This document shows, in pieces, positions 8,036 through 15,315 of a DNA stretch of 15,408 bases. Each line of letters begins with the position of its first letter. Position 1 is the first letter of the stretch. Position numbers and translations under genes: made by a program. Under the pieces are notes generated by a model. The model was not told where the DNA came from. It did not search any database and saw only the letters and a program-made list of their open reading frames with translations. This DNA comes from Casp-actino8 sp964614655 (GTDB lineage Bacteria > Actinomycetota > Acidimicrobiia > Acidimicrobiales > Ilumatobacteraceae), in the NCBI GenBank assembly GCA_964614655.1, contig CAZTPF010000040.1, forward strand, positions 1 through 15,408, given 5' to 3'.

Positions 8036-8060
8036 TCCAAGGCACGATGGGAGGCCATCT

Positions 8061-8723
8061 GTGAGTGATCTCGAGTTCTTCTTCGACCCGGTGTGTCCGT
8101 GGGCGTGGCTCACCTCGCGGTGGGTGGTCGAGGTGCAGAGTCAGCGCGCGTACGACGTCCGCTGGCGACCGATCTCGTTGAAGGTTCTGAACCGTGACAA
8201 CACAGCCGACTGGTACAACGATCAGTACAAGCGTTGGCACGCCATGGGCCACGAATCGCTTCGTGTCGCCTTGCGACTCGACGACGAGTTCGGTGGTGAT
8301 GCCGGAGACAAAGCCGGCAACGATGCCGTCGGTCGTTTTTACACCGCTCTCGGCACCGAAGGTCACGTGAAGGGTCGACGGGACGACTTCGCGGCCAGCA
8401 CCGAGTCGTTCGTGGGCGAGTGCCTTGAGATCGCCGGATTCGATCGACGATTCGTGGAGTCTGCTTTCGACACGTCGTTCGACGCACGTATCGAAAGCAG
8501 CACCGAAGAGGCGTTGTCACGCACGGGTCGTGACGTCGGGACGCCCATCCTCACGTTCCATCCGGGATCAGCCGACGAGGGCTCGTTCTTCGGGCCGGTG
8601 ATCGCCCGTATTCCCCGAGGTCTCGAGGCGCTGCGCCTGTGGGATGCCGTCGAGGTGGTGGCCACCACGCCGGGAGTGTCGGAATTGAAGCGTTCGCTAC
8701 GCGACAAGCCGAATTTCTCCTAG
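8061..8723 (+). CDS. DsbA/thioredoxin-fold protein of the Rv2466c (mycothiol-dependent reductase) family, CPWA variant
   Basis: A 220-aa protein starting at GTG 8061, 6 nt after GGGAGG (8049-8054). It resembles the Mycobacterium tuberculosis Rv2466c family: FFFDPVCPWAWLTSRW at the N terminus, a helical insertion, VGTP with the expected cis-proline, and FFGPVIARIPRGLEALRLWD near the C terminus. Rv2466c is a mycothiol-dependent oxidoreductase/nitroreductase with a CPWC site. Here the motif is CPWA (C12, A15), so the second cysteine is missing and a monothiol mechanism with mycothiol is inferred. There is no signal peptide, so it is probably cytoplasmic. It sits 25 nt after infB and 22 nt before rbfA, within the ribosome-factor cluster. 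The family is likely; the substrate is unknown. Confidence 0.82.
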   Translation: MSDLEFFFDPVCPWAWLTSRWVVEVQSQRAYDVRWRPISLKVLNRDNTADWYNDQYKRWHAMGHESLRVALRLDDEFGGDAGDKAGNDAVGRFYTALGTEGHVKGRRDDFAASTESFVGECLEIAGFDRRFVESAFDTSFDARIESSTEEALSRTGRDVGTPILTFHPGSADEGSFFGPVIARIPRGLEALRLWDAVEVVATTPGVSELKRSLRDKPNFS

Positions 8724-8732
8724 AGAATTCTC
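8723..8732. repeat. 10-bp perfect palindrome overlapping the upstream stop codon
   Basis: GAGAATTCTC starts on the last base of the preceding TAG stop and ends one base before the TAG of the rbfA -10 box at 8734. Its position would suit a repressor operator, but a 10-bp palindrome can arise by chance. Confidence 0.3.
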
Positions 8733-8733
8733 G

Positions 8734-8739
8734 TAGCCT
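8734..8739 (+). promoter_or_regulatory. Probable leaderless -10 box for rbfA
   Basis: TAGCCT is followed by 6 nt and then GTG (8746), with no Shine-Dalgarno sequence. This matches the leaderless layout seen at proS, ribF, ribE and the chorismate mutase fusion. No clear -35 is present. It implies a promoter inside the cluster that drives rbfA and downstream genes. Confidence 0.5.
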
Positions 8740-8745
8740 GGCGTC

Positions 8746-9180
8746 GTGCCTCGTCCTCAGAAGTCGTCTCGTCGCGCATCCTCTCGGGGTGCGTCCCGTG
8801 GGTCGTCGCGTGGTTACCCGCGGGCGGTTCGTCTCGGTGAGTCGCTTCGCGAGGTCATCGCCGACGAACTCATCCGTATCGACGACGAGCGCCTGTCGTT
8901 CGTGACGATCACCCGGGTTGAGGTCGACTCCGAGATGAACCGCGGTGTGGTGTACTTCGACTCGCTGAACGGCGAAGACGGCGACGCGGCGATCGTGGAG
9001 GCCCTCGACGAGCATCGCATTCGCCTTCAGGGCGCGGTGGGGAGTCAGATCAGGGCCAAGAAGACACCCATCTTGTCGTTTCGAGTCGACGACGTGATCC
9101 GATCGGCCGAGCGGATCGACAAGATCCTGCGCGAGAACCCGAGTCCGGCCCGCCACGAAGAAACCTCCGACGAGAACTGA
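8746..9180 (+). CDS. rbfA: 30S ribosome-binding factor RbfA
   Basis: RbfA binds the immature 30S subunit and helps finish 16S rRNA 5' end processing. It has 144 aa from GTG 8746. The KH-like core is visible: RAVRLGESLREVIADELIRI, then LSFVTITRVEVDSEMNRGVVYFDSL, then the C-terminal PILSFRVDDVIRSAERIDKIL. An N-terminal extension of about 25 residues is rich in Arg and Ser (SSRRASSRGASRGSSRG) and is not part of the usual fold. Start choice: GTG 8746 is supported by the leaderless -10 box. truB begins 8 nt after the stop. Family call firm. Confidence 0.93.
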   Translation: MPRPQKSSRRASSRGASRGSSRGYPRAVRLGESLREVIADELIRIDDERLSFVTITRVEVDSEMNRGVVYFDSLNGEDGDAAIVEALDEHRIRLQGAVGSQIRAKKTPILSFRVDDVIRSAERIDKILRENPSPARHEETSDEN

Positions 9181-9188
9181 GTCGTCGC

Positions 9189-10178
9189 ATGGCCCGGCGC
9201 AAGCCCGCCCAGGTCCACGGTGTGATGGTCGTCGACAAGCCGGCCGGCTGCACCAGCCACGACGTCGTCGATCGCCTGCGACGGCGACTAGGTGAACGCA
9301 AGATTGGTCATGCCGGAACACTCGATCCCGATGCCACGGGAGTGTTGGTTCTCGGTGTGGGCGACGCCACGAGACTCATGAGGTTCATGGATCTGGTCGT
9401 CACGGATGGGGTGCCGTCGAGCCGAAAGTCGTACACGGGTGACGTGGTGCTCGGAATCGAGACGTCGACTCTCGACGCCGCCGGCGAGGTGACCGCCACT
9501 CACGACATGAGTGACGTCGTGGAAAGACTTTCGCGACCGGACGGCCGCGACTTCGTGCAGCAGATCGTCAACGCGAATCTGTTGGGCGACATCATGCAGG
9601 TGCCACCAATGGTGTCGGCGATCCGCGTCGACGGTCAACGCCTTCACGAACTGGCTCGAGAGGGCATCGAGATCGAACGGGAGGCGCGTCCGGTCACGGT
9701 GTATCGCTGCGAGGTGACCGGAATCGACACGTCTGGGCCAGGCGGTGCGACGATCTCACTCGACGTGTCGTGTTCGTCGGGTACGTTCATCCGTTCGATC
9801 GCCGCCGACCTCGGACGACTCCTCGGTGGGGGAGCACACCTCACCAACCTTCGCCGGACGTCGGTGGGTGCATTCACTCTCGACGACGCCGGCACGATCG
9901 ACGACGCGACTCTTCACCCGGTGGCGACTGCAGTTCGCGGTCTCACGCGTTGCGAATTCGACGGTGACGAAGCTCGGGAGATCGACGAGGGGCTGAAGAC
10001 CGGCCGCGTGATCGAAGCCGGCCGCCTGGTCGCCTTCGGCCCGCCGCCGTGGGCGGTGTTCACGAGCGACGGTTCAGCGGTGACTCTCGGTGCGGTGTTC
10101 GAGCCGTTCGAGAACGCCAAGGTGGGTCGGGGAATGGCTCGGCCGGCCGTGAATCTCTGGGCGGGCTCACCGGGCTGA
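9189..10178 (+). CDS. truB: tRNA pseudouridine-55 synthase TruB
   Basis: Converts U55 of the tRNA T-loop to pseudouridine. It has 329 aa from ATG 9189, 8 nt after rbfA; weak or no ribosome binding site suggests coupling. Signatures: GVMVVDKPAGCTSHDVV at the N terminus; GHAGTLDPDATGVLVLGVG with catalytic Asp46; KSYTGDVVLG containing the conserved Tyr; GDIMQVPPMVSAIRVDGQR; ARPVTVYRCEV; SSGTFIRSIAADLG. Compared with typical TruB, there are a few extra residues before the conserved KSY segment (VTDGVPSSR) and before GDIMQVP. The C-terminal region (about 240-329) is a PUA-like extension of ordinary actinobacterial length. Family call firm. Confidence 0.95.
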   Translation: MARRKPAQVHGVMVVDKPAGCTSHDVVDRLRRRLGERKIGHAGTLDPDATGVLVLGVGDATRLMRFMDLVVTDGVPSSRKSYTGDVVLGIETSTLDAAGEVTATHDMSDVVERLSRPDGRDFVQQIVNANLLGDIMQVPPMVSAIRVDGQRLHELAREGIEIEREARPVTVYRCEVTGIDTSGPGGATISLDVSCSSGTFIRSIAADLGRLLGGGAHLTNLRRTSVGAFTLDDAGTIDDATLHPVATAVRGLTRCEFDGDEAREIDEGLKTGRVIEAGRLVAFGPPPWAVFTSDGSAVTLGAVFEPFENAKVGRGMARPAVNLWAGSPG

Positions 10179-10225
10179 CAGTTCCGCCCGTCGGCTCGGG
10201 CCAGTGATCCACCCCCGATGGTCAG

Positions 10226-10231
10226 TAGCGT
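10226..10231 (+). promoter_or_regulatory. Probable leaderless -10 box for ribF
   Basis: TAGCGT is followed by 8 nt and then GTG (10240), with no Shine-Dalgarno sequence. The spacing is one or two bases longer than at rbfA and ribE, so a very short leader (from A10238) is also possible. The box supports starting RibF at 10240 rather than at GTG 10204. Confidence 0.45.
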
Positions 10232-10239
10232 TCTCCGAC

Positions 10240-11226
10240 GTGCAGATCGTCGAGGACTTCAGCCGACCGACCTGGTCGGACGGTTCGAGAAGTGTGTGCA
10301 CCATCGGTGCTTACGACGGCCTTCATCTCGGCCATCGGACGGTCATCGAGCACGTGCGAACGATCGCCGGCAACATGGCGGCGCACAGCGTCATCGTCAC
10401 CTTCGATCGTCATCCGGCGAGCCTCGTACGGCCGGAGTCGGCGCCGCGACTGTTGACCGATCAACACCAGAAGATGGAGCTCCTGGCCGAGACCGGTGTC
10501 GATGCCGTCGCTGTCGTACGGTTCGACGAGGCACAGGCCGCCGAGTCGCCCGAGGATTTCGTGGTTCGAGTGCTCGTAAAGGCTCTGCGCGTACGAGCCG
10601 TCGTGGTCGGGGAGGACTTCCATTTCGGCCGTGGGCGGGCCGGCAACGTCGACCTTCTTCGTCGACTCGGGGAGCAGCACGACTTCGGCGTGGTTCCCTA
10701 CACGCTGATCACTCACGGAACGTCGGCTTCACGAGATCTGGTCGTGAGCTCCACTGCGATCCGTACTGCGCTGGCCTCAGGTGACGTGACGACGGCCGAG
10801 GAGATGCTGGGACGACCCTACGAATTGCGGGGCGTGGTCGCCGATGGTGACAAACGAGGTCGAACGATCGGATTCCCCACCGCCAACATCGAGGTGCCGC
10901 CGTCGATGTGTGTGCCGGCCGACGGTGTGTACGCCGCGTGGTACGTCCGCGACTCGGGTCCTCGTGCTGGTGCCGTGTATCCGGCGGCCGTCAACATCGG
11001 CCGCCGTCCGACGTTCTACGACGACCAGCCCTGGTCGGTGGTCGAGGCCCACGTGATCGACGACGGCCCGGAGGAGCATCGCCCGCTCGATCTCTACGGT
11101 GAAAGTGCCCGTCTGCGGTTCGTGGGTCGTCTACGCGGCGAACAGAAATTCTCGGGGCTCGACGAACTGAAGTCGCAATTGCAGCTCGACATCGATGCAG
11201 CCCGAAGAGTGCTTGCAGAGAGCTGA
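10240..11226 (+). CDS. ribF: Bifunctional riboflavin kinase/FAD synthetase
   Basis: Phosphorylates riboflavin to FMN, then adenylylates FMN to FAD. It has 328 aa from GTG 10240. The frame is open to GTG 10204, but MQIVEDFSRPTW is the usual type of RibF N terminus and follows the -10 box. FAD synthetase half: TIGAYDGLHLGHRTVI (nucleotidyltransferase GxxDGxHxGH), VTFDRHPASLVRP, VGEDFHFGRGRAGN, SSTAIRTALASGD. Riboflavin kinase half: GDKRGRTIGFPTANI, then ADGVYAAWYV, PAAVNIGRRPTF, and a C-terminal LRGEQKFSGLDELKSQL. In many genomes rpsO and pnp follow ribF; here the cluster ends and fbiC converges from the other strand. Family call firm. Confidence 0.95.
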   Translation: MQIVEDFSRPTWSDGSRSVCTIGAYDGLHLGHRTVIEHVRTIAGNMAAHSVIVTFDRHPASLVRPESAPRLLTDQHQKMELLAETGVDAVAVVRFDEAQAAESPEDFVVRVLVKALRVRAVVVGEDFHFGRGRAGNVDLLRRLGEQHDFGVVPYTLITHGTSASRDLVVSSTAIRTALASGDVTTAEEMLGRPYELRGVVADGDKRGRTIGFPTANIEVPPSMCVPADGVYAAWYVRDSGPRAGAVYPAAVNIGRRPTFYDDQPWSVVEAHVIDDGPEEHRPLDLYGESARLRFVGRLRGEQKFSGLDELKSQLQLDIDAARRVLAES

Positions 11227-11267
11227 TCGAGCGGAGATCTCCCGTTCCGGCTACGGGAGACTCAGCT
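11221..11267. terminator. Inverted repeat between convergent ribF and fbiC (probable bidirectional terminator)
   Basis: TCTCCCGT (11238-11245) pairs perfectly with ACGGGAGA (11253-11260) around a 7-nt loop. An outer pair, AGCTGA (11221-11226) and TCAGCT (11262-11267), covers both genes' stop codons. There is no T-run on either strand, so the terminator call rests on stem strength and convergent position. Confidence 0.55.
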
Positions 11268-13712
11268 GGGCTGGATGACCTTGTAGCCGGTACTCCGTTG
11301 GACGAGGGTTCGACCGAGCGGTGTCGCGACGGCGCGGAAGGAGTCCTCCGACATCTTCTGCCCGTGGTTCGCTCCGGCGGCTCGTGAGATGTTCTCGTCC
11401 ATGAGAGTGCCGCCGAGATCGTTGCACCCGGCGCGGAGCAGTTGGCGAGCTCCAGGTACACCGATCTTCACCCAGCTCACCTGCACGTTGTCGATGAGGC
11501 CGTCGTACACGATGCGGCCGATGGCGTGCATCAGGACGGTCTCTCGGAACGTGGGTCCGCGACGCGACTTCTTTTGCAGATAGATCGGCGAGGCCATGTG
11601 CACGAAGGGCAGAGGAATGAACTCGGTGAATCCACCGGTCTCCTTCTGCAGATCTCGGGTGCGAACCATGTGCTCGGCCCACGACTCGGGTTCCTCGATC
11701 GATCCGAACATGATCGTGATGTTGGAGTGCAGGCCCACACGGTGCGCCACGCGGTGGCATTCGAGCCACTCGTCGGCCGTCACCTTGTCGCCGCAGAGAA
11801 TGGCGCGAGCGCGGGTGTCGAGAATTTCGGCCGCCGTTCCCGGTAGCGATGCCAAACCGGCCGCCTTCATCTTGCGGAGATATTCCTCGAGGTCTTCACC
11901 GTTGCGTCGGGCTCCTTCGGTGATCTCGAGGGCGGTGAACCCGTGCACGTGCATGTCGGGTACGGCGTCTTTCACGGCCTGGGTGACGTGCAGGTAGTAG
12001 TCCCCGTCGAAGTCGGGGTGAATGCCACCCTGCAGCGTGACCTCGGTGGCGCCCATGTTCCACGCCTCTTCGGCCCGACGCGCTATGTCGTCGAGAGTGA
12101 GCAGATACGGAGTGCCTCGCAGGTTCAAAGACAACGGGCCCTTCGAGAAGCCGCAGAACTTGCACTTGAACGTGCACACGTTGGTGTAGTTGATGTTGCG
12201 GTTGTGCACCCAGGTGACAACGTCGCCGACGGCGTGCTCGCGAAGTTCATCGGCGTAGGCGGCGATGTCGGCGACTTCGTGGCCCCGGGCCCGGAACAAA
12301 GCGACGATCTCGTCGTGCCCGACTTCCTGTCCGGCCCGGTGACCGTCGAGGATTTCATGGACTCGGGAACGACGTGAACCTCTTGCGGTACTTCGAGACT
12401 CCGAGATCAGCACGGGCGGTTCGTTGTTCGCGCCGCTGTACCACTGGGTGCTGCGGTGTCCGACGAGCACCACCTCGGCTCCGTCGTGCACCACATCGGC
12501 GGCGGTGACCTTCTCGGGCCACATCGCCCCCGGATCGTCGCGGCCGAGCCCTTCGGCGTCACTGCGATCGAGCACCGTGAACCTCAGGCCGGCGTCGATC
12601 CAGGCGGGCTCCGTCGTGGTCAGGCTGAGAGAGTTCACCCCAGCCACGAACTCGGGATACACGGTCAGCCGTGGCGCGAGATTCATGCCGCGTGACTCCG
12701 TGACTTCGCGTAGTCGATCGAGGTCGGGCCACGGGCGCTCGGGGTTGACGTGATCGGCGGTCACCGGCGACACGCCACCCCAATCGTCGATGCCGGCATC
12801 GAGCAGGACGCCGAAGTCGTCCGACAGATTGGGCGGCGCCTGCAGGTGAATCTCGGGCGGAAGAATCACGCGGGCAGCCGCGATCGACCACAGGAACTCG
12901 TCCTGCGGACAGGCGGGTTCGTTCTGCATGCCGGTGCGTGGCTTCGGCAGGAAGTTCTGCACGATCACCTCTTGGACGTGGCCGTGTCGGCGGTGCGACT
13001 CGGCGATGGCCACGAGAGCGTCGATTCGATCGGCGCGCGTCTCACCGATTCCGACCAGGATTCCGGTGGTGAACGGAATCTTCAGTTGGCCGGCATGTTC
13101 GAGCGTTGCGAGTCGACGCTCGGGCGTCTTGTCGGGTGCGCCGCGATGGCAGGCGAGATCGTGGCGGAGCGTCTCGACCATCATTCCTTGGCTCGGGCTC
13201 ACGGCGCGCAGGCGGTTCAGTTCCTCGGCGTTCAGCGCCCCGGCATTCGCATGGGGGAGGAGTCCGGTCTCGTCGAGGACGAGGCGCGCCATGGCGACCA
13301 GGTAGTCGACCGTGGAGGCGTACCCGTGCGCGTCGAGCCATTCACGCGCAACGGCGTACCGCTCTTCGGGCGCCTCGCCAAGGGTGAACAACGCCTCGTG
13401 GCAACCGAGCTTCGCTCCCTGTTTCGCGATGGCGAGCACTTGGTCGGGAGTGAGGTACGGACTCTCGAGCCGGGCCGGCGGCTGGGCGAACGTGCAATAG
13501 CCGCAGGTGTCGCGACACAGCATCGTGAGGGGAATGAAGACCTTCGGGGAGTAGGTGACGCGAGATCCGTGATAGCGATCGCGAATCTGACGGGCCTGCG
13601 ACATGAGCTCGTCGAGAGGAGTGTCGACGAGGTGCTGCAGTTCGGGGTGCTGGGTTTCCCGATGGGAAAGGTCGGCTCCCGACAGGGAGACGGGGATGCT
13701 CTGGCGAGACAT
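11262..13712 (-). CDS. fbiC: FO synthase, fused CofG-CofH radical SAM protein
   Basis: Makes FO (7,8-didemethyl-8-hydroxy-5-deazariboflavin), the chromophore of coenzyme F420, from tyrosine and 5-amino-6-ribitylaminouracil. It has 816 aa from ATG 13712, 7 nt after GAGG. The frame is open 28 codons further upstream, but that part has no family similarity that I recognise. Two radical SAM domains are visible. The CofG half has CRDTCGYC (C66, C70, C73) and ends around residue 390. The CofH half has CTFKCKFC (C513, C517, C520), followed by TEVTLQGGIHPDF and HGFTALEI. Both Cx3Cx2C clusters are intact. This order matches actinobacterial FbiC (M. tuberculosis protein about 856 aa). It lies downstream of the chorismate mutase-VOC gene after a 144-nt gap. 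Confidence 0.95.
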   Translation of the reverse strand: MSRQSIPVSLSGADLSHRETQHPELQHLVDTPLDELMSQARQIRDRYHGSRVTYSPKVFIPLTMLCRDTCGYCTFAQPPARLESPYLTPDQVLAIAKQGAKLGCHEALFTLGEAPEERYAVAREWLDAHGYASTVDYLVAMARLVLDETGLLPHANAGALNAEELNRLRAVSPSQGMMVETLRHDLACHRGAPDKTPERRLATLEHAGQLKIPFTTGILVGIGETRADRIDALVAIAESHRRHGHVQEVIVQNFLPKPRTGMQNEPACPQDEFLWSIAAARVILPPEIHLQAPPNLSDDFGVLLDAGIDDWGGVSPVTADHVNPERPWPDLDRLREVTESRGMNLAPRLTVYPEFVAGVNSLSLTTTEPAWIDAGLRFTVLDRSDAEGLGRDDPGAMWPEKVTAADVVHDGAEVVLVGHRSTQWYSGANNEPPVLISESRSTARGSRRSRVHEILDGHRAGQEVGHDEIVALFRARGHEVADIAAYADELREHAVGDVVTWVHNRNINYTNVCTFKCKFCGFSKGPLSLNLRGTPYLLTLDDIARRAEEAWNMGATEVTLQGGIHPDFDGDYYLHVTQAVKDAVPDMHVHGFTALEITEGARRNGEDLEEYLRKMKAAGLASLPGTAAEILDTRARAILCGDKVTADEWLECHRVAHRVGLHSNITIMFGSIEEPESWAEHMVRTRDLQKETGGFTEFIPLPFVHMASPIYLQKKSRRGPTFRETVLMHAIGRIVYDGLIDNVQVSWVKIGVPGARQLLRAGCNDLGGTLMDENISRAAGANHGQKMSEDSFRAVATPLGRTLVQRSTGYKVIQPS

Positions 13713-13856
13713 GAACGAACCTCGGAGATTCAGGACGAAGAGGTTCCGCGTGGGATCCTCGGGCGTCACGTGGACTCGGTTGTTGCCAGAGCACAACGGA
13801 GTCCGAACGGATGTGAGAGCGCCCCTCGAACCCCACCTTGTCGTGCTGAGGACAGA
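13713..13856. other. Gap upstream of fbiC
   Basis: This 144-nt gap holds the fbiC ribosome binding site. On the minus strand a TAGTCT (13859-13854) overlaps the upstream gene's stop codon and could be a -10 box giving a leader of about 135 nt, but no -35 is seen. No hairpin terminator is obvious, so fbiC may also be read through from the upstream gene. Confidence 0.4.
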
Positions 13857-14639
13857 CTAACCGTTCGAGTGGTTGCGGAACGCCTCGAGAACATTTGCGG
13901 TGGACACGCCCACCCGATGTCCGGTCCGGGAGATGAATCCCACCTGCACACCGGTGGCCTGGTCGCGGGCTGTGAAGAACTGCTCGTGACCGTCGTCGTC
14001 GACGACGATGCCGGTGAGTTGCGAGTTGGCTGATCCCGAGAGTGCGGCGTGGGCATAACCGGCGTTCAGGACGTCGATCGAGACGTGGTGGATGCCGGCA
14101 CCGTGGGCGGCGAGATGACGTGCCACGTCGTCGCTTGCATCGGGGCCGACGAGCACGATCGTGACTCCTCCGGCCGACAGGACGCGCATACCCCGATGTT
14201 TGGGGGAGGCTTCGTCGACATGGAAACCGAGTCGCTCGGTGAACGTGGTACTCGCGGTGTCGATGTCGTCGACCGCGATCACCACGTGGTCGATACGACT
14301 GGCCACTGTGTCGATGGCTGAACGCGCGCCCTCGGGTGACGCCGTCTTGTCGGGTGCGGCGTCGGGCCGGCGGCCGGCGACCTCGATGCGGTGAGTTTCC
14401 GAGAGCAGCACGCGCACGATCTGTTCGGCGAAGTCGGGGTCGATACCGGCTTCGATGGCCCACTGGCGACGTCCTGACACCACGTCGCGAACTCGATCGG
14501 GTTGGATGATCGCAGTGTCGGAGGACTCCTTGACCCGGGCGACCTCATGGCAGACGGCCAGACGCTCGGCGAGGATCCGGATCAACTCACGATCGAGTTC
14601 GTCGATGCGGGACCGCAGCTGCGACAGGTCGGGAGTCAC
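13857..14639 (-). CDS. Fusion of AroQ-type chorismate mutase domain and VOC (glyoxalase/HPPD-fold) domain
   Basis: A 260-aa protein starting at GTG 14639. Residues 1-90 read as an all-helical AroQ chorismate mutase: LRSRIDELDRELIRILAERL with R9 and R26, then K37, matching the E. coli active-site R11, R28 and K39 by eye; T82 and E86 fall at the S84/Q88 positions. The residues at the E. coli D48 and E52 positions are Q46 and V50. After a Pro/Ala linker (about 90-113), residues 114-245 read as a VOC fold: IDHVVIAVDD (H118), RLGFHVDEASP, GIHHVSIDV (H184/H185), HEQFFTARDQATGVQVGFIS. The last strand resembles HPPD-like proteins, but the Glu ligand position appears to be Gly233. Chorismate mutase makes prephenate on the route to Tyr and Phe. 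The VOC role is unknown: sensing or binding an aromatic keto acid is one inference. It lies between ribE and fbiC. Confidence 0.78.
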   Translation of the reverse strand: MTPDLSQLRSRIDELDRELIRILAERLAVCHEVARVKESSDTAIIQPDRVRDVVSGRRQWAIEAGIDPDFAEQIVRVLLSETHRIEVAGRRPDAAPDKTASPEGARSAIDTVASRIDHVVIAVDDIDTASTTFTERLGFHVDEASPKHRGMRVLSAGGVTIVLVGPDASDDVARHLAAHGAGIHHVSIDVLNAGYAHAALSGSANSQLTGIVVDDDGHEQFFTARDQATGVQVGFISRTGHRVGVSTANVLEAFRNHSNG

Positions 14640-14646
14640 GTCGGCA

Positions 14647-14652
14647 ACGGTA
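14647..14652 (-). promoter_or_regulatory. Probable leaderless -10 box for the chorismate mutase-VOC gene
   Basis: On the minus strand TACCGT is followed by 7 nt and then GTG (14639), in the 61-nt gap after ribE. No Shine-Dalgarno sequence or clear -35 is seen. It suggests a promoter separate from that of ribE. Confidence 0.5.
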
Positions 14653-14700
14653 GTCGGGCGAATGGTCTGACGAGCCGTGATTGTCGCCTGGCTCGGACCG

Positions 14701-15309
14701 TCAGCCGTCGATGTGAGGCTGAACCAGACGTTCGATGTGCTTGGCGAGAACGTCCATCTCGAGGTTCACCCGCGAGCCAGCGGGCCGAAAGCCGAGTGTG
14801 GTCACCTCGGCGGTATGAGGAATCACGGCCACGCGAAACGTGTCGTCGGTGAGATCGAAGGCCGTGAGGCTGATGCCGTCGACGGTGATCGAACCCTTCT
14901 CGACGAGATATTTCATGAGGTGACGCGGGACTCGGACCACGAGATCGGGAGCCGGCGACACCACCTCGCCGACGGCGTCGACGTGGCCGAGAACCATGTG
15001 GCCTCCGAGCCGGTCGCCGAGAGCCATGGGTCGCTCCAAGTTCACCCGGTCTCCAGGATTCAGTGAGCCCGTCGTGGTGCGTTGAAGGGTTTCGTCGCTC
15101 ACGTCGGTGTCCCACCATGACGAGCCGTCGGCCGACCCTTGGTCGACCAGGGTGAGGCAGCAGCCGTTCACGGCGATCGACGCGCCGAGCTCGGATCCTT
15201 CCAGCACCGTCGAGGCCTGGATCCGCAGACGGACGCCCGGTCCCCATTCGGTGGTAACCGGCGCCGACGACACCACGGTGCCGAGTTCTTCCACGATGCC
15301 GGTGAACAC
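14701..15309 (-). CDS. ribE: Riboflavin synthase, alpha chain
   Basis: Dismutates two molecules of 6,7-dimethyl-8-ribityllumazine into riboflavin and 5-amino-6-ribitylaminouracil. It has 202 aa from GTG 15309, which is the usual family length. Two lumazine-binding repeats are visible: MFTGIVEELGTV at the N terminus, IAVNGCCLTLVD (about 43-54), then ERPMALGDRLGGHMVLGHVD (about 93-112), and the second repeat with GSITVDGISLTAFDL. The product 5-amino-6-ribitylaminouracil is also a substrate of FbiC, encoded two genes downstream. The start follows a TACCCT -10 box by 6 nt and has no Shine-Dalgarno sequence. ribD, ribA/B and ribH are not in the window. Confidence 0.95.
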   Translation of the reverse strand: MFTGIVEELGTVVSSAPVTTEWGPGVRLRIQASTVLEGSELGASIAVNGCCLTLVDQGSADGSSWWDTDVSDETLQRTTTGSLNPGDRVNLERPMALGDRLGGHMVLGHVDAVGEVVSPAPDLVVRVPRHLMKYLVEKGSITVDGISLTAFDLTDDTFRVAVIPHTAEVTTLGFRPAGSRVNLEMDVLAKHIERLVQPHIDG

Positions 15310-15315
15310 GTGGTC

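Noticed and set aside
5681..8113. 810-codon open frame on the minus strand
   Set aside because: It is antisense to infB, with a Thr/Arg-rich run that mirrors the Gly/Pro/Arg linker. No domain is visible.
10204..10239. Earlier GTG start for ribF
   Set aside because: It adds 12 residues unlike RibF N termini and would put the TAGCGT box inside the coding region.
13713..13796. 28-codon N-terminal extension of fbiC
   Set aside because: The ATG at 13712 has a GAGG ribosome binding site at 7 nt. The extension shows no similarity I recognise.
12750..14033. 427-codon open frame on the plus strand
   Set aside because: It is antisense to fbiC and the end of the chorismate mutase-VOC gene, both of which have convincing motifs.
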